A DNA stretch of 64,000 bases from Methylobacterium sp. J-090 (GTDB taxonomy: Bacteria; Pseudomonadota; Alphaproteobacteria; Rhizobiales; Beijerinckiaceae). A model generated the notes under the pieces. That model was given only the letters and a program-made list of their open reading frames with translations. It was not told the origin of the DNA and searched no databases. Location: NCBI RefSeq assembly GCF_022829345.1, contig NZ_JAKSXV010000096.1, positions 62,001 through 126,000 of the forward strand. Direction: 5' to 3'. A program made the translations under genes and the position numbers. Positions 56,442 through 64,000 of this stretch are shown here, piece by piece (position 1 is the first letter of the stretch; the number at the start of each line of letters is the position of its first letter).

Positions 56442-57424
56442 ACCGGGTGCTCGAGGCGGCCATCGAGCGCTTCCCCATCGCGGGGGCGTTCACCATCGCG
56501 CGCGGCAGTCGCACCGAGGCGGTGGTGGTGCTCGCCACCGTAACGGATGCGGAGGGCCGCGTCGGACGCGGCGAGTGCGTGCCCTATGCCCGCTACGGCG
56601 AGACCGTGGAGAGCGTACGCGACCTCATCCTGGCGCAGGCGGATGCCGTCGCGGCCGGGGCTTCGCGGACCGATCTTCTGACCGTCATGAAGCCGGGCGC
56701 TGCCCGCAACGCCCTCGACTGCGCCCTGTTCGATCTCGAGGCCAAGCAGCTCGGCCGCCCCGCCTGGGAAATCGCCGGGCTGACCGCTCCCCAGACCGCC
56801 ACCACGGCCTACACCCTCAGCCTCGGCGATCCGGAGAGCATGGAGGCCGCCGCCCGCGCGGCGTCCGCGCGTCCCCTCCTCAAGGTGAAGCTTGGCGGGG
56901 CGGGTGATCCGGAGCGCATCGCCGCCGTGCGCCGGGGCGCGCCCGATTCGCGGCTCATCGTCGATGCCAACGAGGCGTGGCGGGCCGAGACCCTCGAGGC
57001 CAACCTCGCGGCCTGCGTAGCGGCAGGCGTCGAGCTCATCGAGCAGCCCCTGCCGGCGGGGGAGGACGAACTCCTCGCCGCCATTGTCCGGCCGATCCCG
57101 ATCTGCGCCGACGAGAGCCTGCACGACCGCGCCGGCCTCGACGCCCTGAGTCGGCGCTACGACGCCATCAACATCAAGCTCGACAAGGCCGGTGGCCTCA
57201 CGGAGGCGGTGATGCTGGCCCACGAAGCGCGGGCGCGCGGCTTTTCCCTGATGATCGGCTGCATGGTCGGCACGTCGCTGGCCATGGCGCCCGCCATGCT
57301 GCTGGCGCACCACGCCGACTACGTCGATCTCGACGGCCCCCTGTTGCTGGCGCGGGACCGCAATCCCGCCCTGGTGTTCGAGGGTAGCCTGATCCATCCG
57401 CCGACGCCGGACTTGTGGGGGTAG
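56438..57424 (+). CDS. dgcA: Enolase-superfamily epimerase, likely N-acetyl-D-glutamate racemase DgcA
   Basis: The 328-residue protein is a muconate-lactonizing-subgroup enolase-superfamily member of the dipeptide-epimerase type. Catalytic residues are in place: K149-x-K151 (LLKVKLGG), metal ligands D176 (VDANEAW), E202 (LIEQPLP) and D225 (CADES), and K247 (INIKLDKAGG). Sequence alone fits an L-Ala-D/L-Glu epimerase (YcjG). The overlap with dgcN favours N-acetyl-D-glutamate racemisation, which leads to L-glutamate after deacetylation. ATG 56438 overlaps the dgcN stop. It is convergent with the GGDEF gene. Confidence 0.85.
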   Translation: MNRVLEAAIERFPIAGAFTIARGSRTEAVVVLATVTDAEGRVGRGECVPYARYGETVESVRDLILAQADAVAAGASRTDLLTVMKPGAARNALDCALFDLEAKQLGRPAWEIAGLTAPQTATTAYTLSLGDPESMEAAARAASARPLLKVKLGGAGDPERIAAVRRGAPDSRLIVDANEAWRAETLEANLAACVAAGVELIEQPLPAGEDELLAAIVRPIPICADESLHDRAGLDALSRRYDAINIKLDKAGGLTEAVMLAHEARARGFSLMIGCMVGTSLAMAPAMLLAHHADYVDLDGPLLLARDRNPALVFEGSLIHPPTPDLWG

Positions 57425-57514
57425 GGGCTTCGTCGACCGTTCGACGGGACCTCGTGTTCGCCGTCTCGATCTGCCTGAGGCGTCGGCGCGGCAACGGCCT
57501 CGCGCTCGCGATCA

Positions 57515-59053
57515 TCAGGAGACGCCGACCAGCCGGTAGGCCGCCTTCTGGTGGGGGTTCGGAGAATCCTGGGCGGCGCAGCAGGTCTGGTTTCGCCCGC
57601 GTGCCTTGGCCTCGTAGAGTGCCGCATCGGCGCGCCTGTAGAGGTCGGCCGACGCTTGGGTCGCGTCGGGCGTGGCAGTCGCGACGCCGATGCTCACGGT
57701 GATGGAACCCGCCCCGATGCCCGCACGGCCGATTGCGAGCTTGGTCACCTCCAAATGTACCCGCGCGGCGATGCGCAGGGCGCCCGCCGCGTTCGTGTGA
57801 GGCAAGAGCAGGACGAACTCCTCGCCGCCCACGCGGCAGACGAGATCCTCGGGACGGGGCACGCTCGCCGCAAGACTTCTCGCAAGCCCCACCAGCACCT
57901 CGTCGCCGACCGCATGGCCGTAGCGGTCGTTGTACCGCTTGAAGTGATCGGCATCGACCACGAGGAGGGAGAGCGGCGTGCCGATGCGCGCGGCGTGCTC
58001 CCAGGATCTACCGAACACCTCCTCGAAGTGGCGCCGGTTCGACAATCCGGTGAGAACGTCCGTCTGGGACATCAGCGCCAGCTCCGCTTGCGTGGCGGCG
58101 CGCCGGTGCAACTCCCGTCCGAACAGCAGCGACAATCCGATGGTCAGGCCGCACAGCACCAGCACGACGAGGCTGATGACGAGGGCTTTCTCGCGCCACT
58201 CCGCCTCGACCTCGTCGATGGACAGGGCCACGGTGAGGATCAACGGAAACTCGCCGACACCCATGAACGTGTAGTGGCGCTCGATCCCATCGCTTGAAGT
58301 GCGGCCGACGAAACTGCCCCGTCCCTCGGCGAGGAACCGCTTGAAATTCGGAGTCTTGGCGAAGCTGACGCCGATGGTTGCCTCATCGGCCGGATAGCGC
58401 ATGATCCGCGTGCCATCGCGCAGGTAGAGATTGATCGCGCCCAGGCGTCCGAGTCCGATATCCTCGAACAGCCGGCTGAAATACGTCAGCTTGAGTGTTC
58501 CGAACACGACTCCGTCGAAGGACCCGTCCGGCTTGTCGATGCGCCGACTCAGCACGAGGACGCGGGTCCCCATGAGGTGCGAGACGAGCGGCTCACTGAT
58601 GTGCAGTCCAAGGTCCGACCGCTGGCGATGCGCCTTGAAATACGCGCGCCCGGAGTTGTTCACCTTGCGGGCGGGCAGAGCGCCGGCGTCGATGATGCTG
58701 TTCCCATGCTCATCGAGCACGAGCATCACGCCCATGTCCCGGGCCGTCGCGGCGCGATCGAACAGGATGCGCTGCCTGAGCTCGGGCGTGGCGGTCATGA
58801 CATCCGGTGCCTTCAGGTTGTCGAGGACACCCTGGAGGGAGAGGTCGATGATCTCGATGTTGCGGGCGATGTCGCGATCGAGAACCTGGAGCAGGTTCCG
58901 CGATGTCTGTTCGGCCTTGCTCCAGGCATCGCGCCGCAGGTCGAGCAGCATGATTGCGGACACGAGGAGCATACCGAACGGTGCCAGGATGCCGAGCGCG
59001 ATCCAGGTCCGAGCCGAACGGATGGCGAACGAAAAGCGTTGCCGCGCCCACAC
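57515..59053 (-). CDS. dCache-GGDEF diguanylate cyclase
   Basis: This 512-residue inner-membrane enzyme makes cyclic di-GMP. Two transmembrane helices (about 18-40 and 295-318) flank a periplasmic dCache-like sensor (about 45-285). A GGDEF domain follows (about 335-495) with intact active site GGEEF at 409-413 and the inhibitory I-site RPED at 400-403, exactly five residues before it, so product inhibition is expected. No EAL domain is present. The GTG start at 59053 lies just before the first helix. The tail after residue 490 is short and unrecognised. Confidence 0.92.
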   Translation of the reverse strand: MWARQRFSFAIRSARTWIALGILAPFGMLLVSAIMLLDLRRDAWSKAEQTSRNLLQVLDRDIARNIEIIDLSLQGVLDNLKAPDVMTATPELRQRILFDRAATARDMGVMLVLDEHGNSIIDAGALPARKVNNSGRAYFKAHRQRSDLGLHISEPLVSHLMGTRVLVLSRRIDKPDGSFDGVVFGTLKLTYFSRLFEDIGLGRLGAINLYLRDGTRIMRYPADEATIGVSFAKTPNFKRFLAEGRGSFVGRTSSDGIERHYTFMGVGEFPLILTVALSIDEVEAEWREKALVISLVVLVLCGLTIGLSLLFGRELHRRAATQAELALMSQTDVLTGLSNRRHFEEVFGRSWEHAARIGTPLSLLVVDADHFKRYNDRYGHAVGDEVLVGLARSLAASVPRPEDLVCRVGGEEFVLLLPHTNAAGALRIAARVHLEVTKLAIGRAGIGAGSITVSIGVATATPDATQASADLYRRADAALYEAKARGRNQTCCAAQDSPNPHQKAAYRLVGVS

Positions 59054-59328
59054 AAACCAACTCCCGCCTCGATTCTTCTTGATCTGACGATACCGACAGA
59101 AGATGAATCGATGATTTCGTACCCGTCGGACTGTTCTTTGGTCACAGTCGATCGGCCGACGAAGCGCGATCCCCTAGGATCGGCATACTTTGGGGCAGCA
59201 TTTCTTAAGACGGTAGGCGCAGAAAACGGACGAAATGCTCGTATCTCGCTTGAGCGATCCCCACCGGACGTTCCATCATCGTCGTGCCGGGTCCGATGTG
59301 GATCACGGAACGGGTCCAGTGATCGGGA

Positions 59329-59445
59329 TTAACCCCGTACGACGAATCGCAGGACGTACACCAGGGCCGTGAAAGCCAGGAGGCTCACGGCATAGAACGC
59401 CACGAACCACAGCAGGCGCCGGCTTTTCCCGGTGGTGTCGCTCAA
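59329..59445 (-). CDS. Small cytochrome bd-associated membrane protein (CydX/DUF2474-like)
   Basis: The 38-residue protein has a polar N-terminus (SDTTGKSRR) and a single transmembrane helix (LLWFVAFYAVSLLAFTALVYVLRFVV), the form of DUF2474/CydX proteins that stabilise cytochrome bd oxidases. The TTG start overlaps the cydB stop by 4 bases, so it is translationally coupled to cydB. DUF2474 proteins often accompany cyanide-insensitive-type (CIO) oxidases. Confidence 0.78.
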   Translation of the reverse strand: MSDTTGKSRRLLWFVAFYAVSLLAFTALVYVLRFVVRG

Positions 59446-60488
59446 TGGCCATACCCCCCGGACTGCATGTCCTCGGCCACCTTCCCCCGGAACACCCAGT
59501 AGGCGTAGGCGGTGTAGGCGAGCGTCAGCGGCATGACGACGGCGTAGCCCACGAGGGCGAATTGCAGGGCGCTCACCGCATTGGCGGCCTGCCAGATCGT
59601 CAGGCGCGGCGGCACGATGTAGGGGAACAGGCTGATGGCGAGGCCGAGAAATCCGAGCAGGAACAACGCGATGGTGAGCAGGAACGGCGCGACGTGGCGG
59701 CCGTTGGCGAGGGTGCGGTGGATGTTCCAGGCCACGAGTGCCGTCACGGCGGGCACGGGCGTGACGTAGAGGATGTTGGGCCACGAGATCCAGCGCCACT
59801 GGATGTCGAGACCGAGGAACGGCACCCAGGCGCTGACGACGGCCATGCAGGCGATGGTGGCGATGAGGAACTGCCCGCTCTTGCGCCGTGCCCAGATTTC
59901 GAGTTCACCCGAGGTCTTCATCACGCACCAGGTGGCGCCGAGCAGGCCGTAGCCGCAGACGAGGCCGATGCCCGTCATCACGCTGAACGGGGTCAGCCAA
60001 TCGAGGGTGCCGCCGGCAAATCCCCGCCCCTCGACGTGGAAGCCCTGCACGAAGGCGCCCAGCACCAGCCCCTGCGCGAAGGTCGCCACCAGGGACCCGT
60101 AATGGAAGGCGTAGTCCCAGAGGGGCTGGGAGCGCTCGGCCTTGAACCGGAACTCGAAGGCGACGCCCCGGAAGATCAGGGCGATGAGCATCAGGATCAG
60201 CGGCAGGTAGAGGGCCGGCAGCAAGATCGCGTAGGCGACGCTGAACACCGCGAACAGGCCGCCGCCGCCGAGCACGAGCCAAGTCTCGTTGCCGTCCCAG
60301 ATCGGCGCCACGGACAGCATCATCCGGTCGCGCCAGTTGCCCTTGCGCGCGGCCGTGAACAGGATTCCGACGCCGAGATCGAATCCGTCGATGACCACGT
60401 ACATCGCGACCGCGAGCGCCAGGAGCGCCGACCAGATCAGGGGCAGCCAGAAGGCGGGCCCCTCGTATTCCATGCCGAACCCGAACAT
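59442..60488 (-). CDS. cydB: Cytochrome bd ubiquinol oxidase subunit II
   Basis: The 348-residue protein has about nine membrane helices and family segments MYVVIDGFDLGVGILF, PIWDGNETWLVLGGGGLFAVF, LILMLIALIFRGVAFEFRFKAE, GAFVQGF and ISLFPYIVPP. CydB pairs with CydA to form the bd-type quinol oxidase. Subunit I (cydA), which normally lies immediately upstream, is absent: the next gene upstream on this strand encodes a 105-residue unknown. ATG 60488 (FGFGMEYEG) has GAGGG 9 bases before it; ATG 60473 is an alternative. Confidence 0.93.
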   Translation of the reverse strand: MFGFGMEYEGPAFWLPLIWSALLALAVAMYVVIDGFDLGVGILFTAARKGNWRDRMMLSVAPIWDGNETWLVLGGGGLFAVFSVAYAILLPALYLPLILMLIALIFRGVAFEFRFKAERSQPLWDYAFHYGSLVATFAQGLVLGAFVQGFHVEGRGFAGGTLDWLTPFSVMTGIGLVCGYGLLGATWCVMKTSGELEIWARRKSGQFLIATIACMAVVSAWVPFLGLDIQWRWISWPNILYVTPVPAVTALVAWNIHRTLANGRHVAPFLLTIALFLLGFLGLAISLFPYIVPPRLTIWQAANAVSALQFALVGYAVVMPLTLAYTAYAYWVFRGKVAEDMQSGGYGH

Positions 60489-60579
60489 CCGATCATGCCC
60501 TCGCCGCCGCACCCCCAGGTGTAGCGGCACGCTCGGGGCAAAGCCACCGGCCGTCCACCATGCATCGGCGGAGATCGTT

Positions 60580-60897
60580 CTATCGCGACGCGACGCCCCG
60601 CCAGGGCGGGCGCCGGTCGGCGTCGGCCAAGGTATCGGCGGAAACCGGCCGGGTTGTGCCGAGGTGCCGAACGAGGGCGTCCGTTCCGTCGCGCACCATC
60701 CGTTCGCGCGCGTCCGCCGGCATCGCGTCCCAGGCGGCGGCGAGCGCTTGGACTGGCCGAACCGGCGCGGCCATGGTTTGGCTGACAAGTGCTTGGACTG
60801 GCACTTTTGGCAGGGATGGAACGGAATCCAGGTCTCGGTGCATCGCCAGGTAGGAGAGGCCCCCGATCACCACGGCGGCGCGAACGAGAAACAGCAT
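60580..60897 (-). CDS. Hypothetical protein with N-terminal hydrophobic anchor
   Basis: I do not recognise this gene. The 105-residue product begins MLFLVRAAVVIGGLSYLAM, a short signal anchor like those of small DUF5330-style proteins, then a Pro/Val/Ala-rich linker. A helical region with DAMPADARERMVRDGTDALVRHL follows. ATG 60897 is preferred; an in-frame GTG at 60951 is possible. It occupies the position where cydA would be expected, 91 bases upstream of cydB, and is divergent from the histidine kinase gene. Confidence 0.5.
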   Translation of the reverse strand: MLFLVRAAVVIGGLSYLAMHRDLDSVPSLPKVPVQALVSQTMAAPVRPVQALAAAWDAMPADARERMVRDGTDALVRHLGTTRPVSADTLADADRRPPWRGVASR

Positions 60898-61284
60898 GGA
60901 TCGGTCCAGGGTGCGTATCGGGGCGCCGAACAGCGTGAACGTCAGCAACACACATCACCGGTAAAGCAGACATGAGCCCGGCGGCGCGATCGGGCGCGAT
61001 GGTGAACGGTGCTTTATTCGCGTCGATTTCACGGCGACCCTCGACGTCGGAGTCGGTCGAAAGCCGGGATCGCGCCTGGGGCCGTCTTCGAAGCGATCGT
61101 TCAACCAAGGCTCGAAGGAAGTCCCGTCTCCGATGATCCGGTTACCTTCCGGAAAGCATGCCGAGACGTGCGGGGGCTCCCCCGCAAGACTCGCTTAAGT
61201 CGCCTCTGCGACGGTTCGGTCAGTCGAGTTCAAGTCGAGCCAAGGGGCGTCGGACGGGCCGTGTGGCCTCCATCCGCGCTGTGC
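60898..61284. other. Divergent intergenic region before the histidine kinase gene
   Basis: This 387-base region lies between the small unknown gene and the chosen GTG start of the kinase. The kinase frame is open through most of it (back to 61009), but the encoded stretch is arginine-rich and low-complexity, so it is read as non-coding. No operator, hairpin or RNA is recognised. Confidence 0.45.
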
Positions 61285-63246
61285 GTGTCGGTATTGCGTA
61301 TCTACAGTGCCCTGGCGTCCCTCATCGATACCCGTTTGGCGGGTCTCGTCCATGAGTCGGTGATCGACGATGCCGCCGTGCGGTTTCGTCACGAACGCTT
61401 CCTCGTCTCGCGCCTCGCAACCGGTCTCCTGATGATGCTGGGCCTGCCGCCCTTCCTGCTTCTTCGCGGGGTGCCGAGCGGAATCGAAGCCCTTGCCATC
61501 GCCAGCCTCATGCTCCCGGTCTTCGCCGCCGTCCTCCTGTCGCGGACGGGCATTCTCTGGGTCGCTCACGCCATCTCGTCGGCCGGGCTCACCGGCCTCG
61601 TGGTGTGCCTCGCCATGATGACGGGCGGGGCGAACTCCGCCGCCGCCATCTGGCTCGTGGCGATCCCGCTCGAGGCCGTGGTCTCGGGCTCGCGCCGGGC
61701 GACCCTGGCCGCCGCCATCATCGCGGCCCTCGGGGCACTCGCCGTCGCGTTCCTGCCGCCGGTCGGCGTGAACGGGGTGCTGATGGAATGGTCACGGACC
61801 CTGGCGATGCCGGTCTTCGCCATCACGGCCATCGGCCATATCGCCGCCCAGGCCATCGAGCATTTTCGCCACGAAGGCCGCTGGCTCGCCAAGCTCCGCG
61901 ACAACGAGCTGCGCGACCGCACGCTGCTGTCGGCCATCGACGATCTCGTGACCTGGCACGATTGCAACGGTCGGGTCATCGAGGCCAGCGCGTCGTCGGC
62001 CCGCTTCGTCGGGGCCGAGGCGAGCCGCCTGCGCGGCCATGGCCTGCTGGAGCGCGTCCATGTCGGCGACCGGCCGGCCCTGCTACAGACCCTCAGCGAT
62101 GTCGCCGCCCACGGGAACCCCGCCACGGTGCAGTTCCGCCTGCAACTCGACGCCGCCGCCGTACGGGCCGAAGGCGCGCCGCGCACCATCTTCGCCGAAA
62201 TGCGGGCTCACCGCATCGACGGAACCCGCGCGGGCCTGTCCGGCGCCCAGGTAACCGGCACCGAGACGCCCGGATGGAGCGTCGTGGCCGTGACCCGCGA
62301 CGTCACCGAGCACCGCCGCCACGCGGAGGAACTGGAGCGCGCCCGCGCCGAGGCCGAGCGTGCCGACGAGGTCAAGAGCCGCTTCCTCGCCACGGTCAGC
62401 CACGAACTGCGCACGCCGCTCAACGCCATCATCGGCTTCTCCGAGGTCCTGGCGGGCGAGGGCGCCATGACCATCGGCCCGGAGCGCAGCCGGGAATATG
62501 CCGTGATCATCGGCGATTCGGGGAAGCACCTCCTCGACGTGGTCAACACGCTCCTCGACATGTCCCGCATCCAGAGCGGCCATTTCGATTACGCTCCGGA
62601 GACCTTCGATCTCAACGCCCTCGTACGGACCTGCTGCGACCTGATGCAGCTCAGGGCCGTGAAGGCCGGTGTCGTCCTCGTTCGTCCCGAGGAGGCTGCT
62701 GCGATCCCCTGCACGGCCGACCTGCGCGCCTGTCGGCAGATGATGATCAACCTGCTGTCGAACGCCGTGAAGTTCACGCCCGCCGGCGGACAGGTCGAGG
62801 TCTCCGTCCGTCGGGCCGGCAACCACCTCGATCTCATCGTGACCGATACCGGCATCGGTATCAGTGCCGACGATCTGCCGCGCGTGGGCGATCCGTTCTT
62901 CCAGGCCCAGAGCGACACGCGGCGCTCGCACGAGGGCACGGGCCTCGGGCTCTCCGTCGTCCAGGGACTCGTCGGCCTCCACGGCGGCGCCATCGCCATC
63001 GAAAGTGTCCAGGGCCAGGGCACACGCGTCACCGTCACCCTTCCGGTCACCTGCCGGGCGGAACCCAATCTCGCCGGGCCGGCCCCGATCCGCACCGCCT
63101 CGCGGGCACCCGGAGCCGGTCCCGATGCGGTACGCCTGCCCGTGCCGCCGATCCGCCGGCCCATCGGGCTGTTCGATGCGACCGCGGAGCCCGTGCGCGA
63201 GAGCTACGTGCCCGAAGGGGGTTCGCCCCTGCGACGCGCCGGATGA
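61285..63246 (+). CDS. Membrane PAS-domain sensor histidine kinase
   Basis: The kinase is 653 residues from GTG 61285 (SVLRIYSALASLIDTRL), but the true start is uncertain because the frame is open to 61009. An N-terminal membrane module with five to six helices (about 40-185) precedes a PAS domain (about 205-340, ending VVAVTRDVTEHRR) and a short coiled coil. A HisKA domain carries His373 in FLATVSHELRTPLNAIIGFSEVLAGEG, followed by a HATPase_c domain with NLLSNAVKFTPAGGQ, VTDTGIGIS and HEGTGLGLSVVQGLVGLHGG. The architecture resembles the PleC/PdhS-type kinases of alphaproteobacterial cell-cycle control, but assignment to that pathway is inference. No response regulator is adjacent. Confidence 0.88.
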   Translation: MSVLRIYSALASLIDTRLAGLVHESVIDDAAVRFRHERFLVSRLATGLLMMLGLPPFLLLRGVPSGIEALAIASLMLPVFAAVLLSRTGILWVAHAISSAGLTGLVVCLAMMTGGANSAAAIWLVAIPLEAVVSGSRRATLAAAIIAALGALAVAFLPPVGVNGVLMEWSRTLAMPVFAITAIGHIAAQAIEHFRHEGRWLAKLRDNELRDRTLLSAIDDLVTWHDCNGRVIEASASSARFVGAEASRLRGHGLLERVHVGDRPALLQTLSDVAAHGNPATVQFRLQLDAAAVRAEGAPRTIFAEMRAHRIDGTRAGLSGAQVTGTETPGWSVVAVTRDVTEHRRHAEELERARAEAERADEVKSRFLATVSHELRTPLNAIIGFSEVLAGEGAMTIGPERSREYAVIIGDSGKHLLDVVNTLLDMSRIQSGHFDYAPETFDLNALVRTCCDLMQLRAVKAGVVLVRPEEAAAIPCTADLRACRQMMINLLSNAVKFTPAGGQVEVSVRRAGNHLDLIVTDTGIGISADDLPRVGDPFFQAQSDTRRSHEGTGLGLSVVQGLVGLHGGAIAIESVQGQGTRVTVTLPVTCRAEPNLAGPAPIRTASRAPGAGPDAVRLPVPPIRRPIGLFDATAEPVRESYVPEGGSPLRRAG

Positions 63247-63347
63247 GACCGGCCCGCCAATACTCCGAGCGGCCCCAGGCCGCTTCTCCTGACCGTCTCA
63301 TCCGCGTCCCGTGCGTGGATGGGGCGGTCGCGTTCTAAGGAGTCGCC

Positions 63348-64000
63348 ATGCGCGATCAGCGCGAGATCATCGTCCCGCCCCAGCCGCGCGGACCGCGGGC
63401 GGATGCCGCGACCCGGCGCCAGCGCGCCGGCGCCGGAGCGCGGCCGGGGGGATGGCGGGCCGATCTCGCCGCCGTCGGGCGCTGGGCCGGCCGCCTGTGC
63501 GTGAACCGGCCCGGCGACGTGCTCGGTTTCGTCGTGGTCGTGGGAGCGGCGGCCTTCATTTCCCTGAATGCGCTGGGCTACCAGATGGGTCGCCATCCGG
63601 CGCCGATCTTCCCGAAGGTCGCGCCGCGTCAGACCGCGGAAAAACTGCCCGCCCGCCGGATCGAGGCCGCGAAAGCCGAGGCCGGGACCGGGGAGACGAG
63701 TAAGGCCGCGTCGCCGAAAGCGGAGGCGCCCCGATCCGAAGCCCTCAAATCGGATGCCCTCAAACCGGAAGCTTTCCGGGCCGAGGCGCCCCGGGTCGCC
63801 CTGATCCGCTCCGAGCCGGCACCGCGTCCCGTCTCCCGCGACACCATCGGTGAGATCATCCGCGAGGGTGAAACGACCGCTTCGGTGACGCCCAAGGCAG
63901 ATCCCGCCGTGGCCAAGGCGCAGCGCGCCCTGGTCAAGCTCGGCTACGGTCCCCTCAAGGCGGATGGACTCCTGGGGACCGGCACTCGCGCAGCCATCGA
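63348..64000 (+). CDS. Membrane-anchored peptidoglycan-binding-domain protein (3' truncated by window edge)
   Basis: The frame is open from ATG 63348, five bases after AAGGAG, to the window end, giving at least 217 residues. A proline/arginine-rich cytoplasmic N-terminus (1-50) is followed by one transmembrane helix (about 57-78, GDVLGFVVVVGAAAFISLNALG). A linker contains a degenerate five-residue repeat (KAEAP-RSEAL-KSDAL-KPEAF-RAEAP, about 124-148). The visible end (VAKAQRALVKLGYGPLKADGLLGTGTRAAI) is the start of a PG_binding_1 domain. A periplasmic, wall-binding role is likely. It follows the kinase by 101 bases and could be co-transcribed. Confidence 0.85.
   Translation, partial: MRDQREIIVPPQPRGPRADAATRRQRAGAGARPGGWRADLAAVGRWAGRLCVNRPGDVLGFVVVVGAAAFISLNALGYQMGRHPAPIFPKVAPRQTAEKLPARRIEAAKAEAGTGETSKAASPKAEAPRSEALKSDALKPEAFRAEAPRVALIRSEPAPRPVSRDTIGEIIREGETTASVTPKADPAVAKAQRALVKLGYGPLKADGLLGTGTRAAI

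Overview
The window is about 70% G+C, very gene-dense and almost entirely chromosomal core. Gene order (lpxA-lpxI-lpxB; ppiD-trpE-trpG-trpD-trpC-moaC-moeA-lexA; glyA-nrdR-ribD-ribE-ribH-nusB-thiL), the direct-repeat SOS operator GTTC-N7-GTTC, a HWE-family histidine kinase and an RNase E with a large acidic insertion in its S1 domain all point to an alphaproteobacterium of the Hyphomicrobiales (Rhizobiales), probably Methylobacteriaceae. The family is an inference from gene order and protein style, since no rRNA is present. No tRNA or rRNA gene, CRISPR array, insertion sequence or prophage was seen.

Layout. 1-3265 (+): the end of the lipid A operon (lpxA cut by the window edge, lpxI, lpxB) and a small membrane protein. 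3269-7203 (-): a DHDPS-family aldolase/lyase, citrate synthase gltA and glutamyl-tRNA synthetase gltX. 7366-9633 (+): comEC, tail to tail with lexA. 9627-18458 (-): a near-continuous run ppiD-trpE-trpG-trpD-trpC-moaC-moeA-lexA, where lexA has its own three-half-site SOS operator. 18653-24102 (+): tpiA, secG, pyrG, then a DUF350-DUF1190-glutathionylspermidine-synthase-like trio equivalent to E. coli yjfL-yjfM-yjfC. 24196-26644 (+): holC, a secreted S10 serine carboxypeptidase and a small lipoprotein. 26655-29232 (-): a KaiC-like double ATPase with a HWE histidine kinase. 29567-34664 (+): an envelope-glycan group (opgC, an SGNH-like protein with a degraded catalytic block, a Wzx-like flippase, a CelD-type acetyltransferase) and a periplasmic FKBP. 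34759-37803 (-): RNase E, preceded by about 700 bases without a gene. 38510-42393 (+): amiC-type amidase and PBP1A. 42444-43983 (-): an AlgJ/AlgX-like SGNH protein and a PCu(A)C copper chaperone. 44556-45854 (+): an L,D-transpeptidase. 45955-52656: an unknown 155-residue protein (-), a candidate 38-residue Cys-motif protein under an SOS box, then glyA, nrdR, ribD, ribE, ribH, nusB, thiL (+). 52666-55215 (-): a small unknown, NDH-2 and a maleylacetoacetate isomerase-like GST. 55419-57424 (+): dgcN-dgcA, a D-glutamate catabolism pair. 57515-60897 (-): a dCache-GGDEF diguanylate cyclase, cydX-cydB without cydA, and a small unknown. 61285-64000 (+): a membrane PAS histidine kinase and the start of a peptidoglycan-binding-domain membrane protein.

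How the parts fit. Most genes are housekeeping: lipid A, tryptophan, molybdenum cofactor, riboflavin, thiamine, peptidoglycan synthesis and remodelling, central carbon. The parts most worth following are the second SOS operator in front of the unannotated 38-residue Cys-motif reading frame, the three-half-site lexA operator, the DUF350-DUF1190-ATP-grasp trio, the KaiC-HWE kinase pair with non-canonical phosphosites, the cydB-cydX pair separated from any cydA, and a strongly structured non-coding stretch at 44144-44222.
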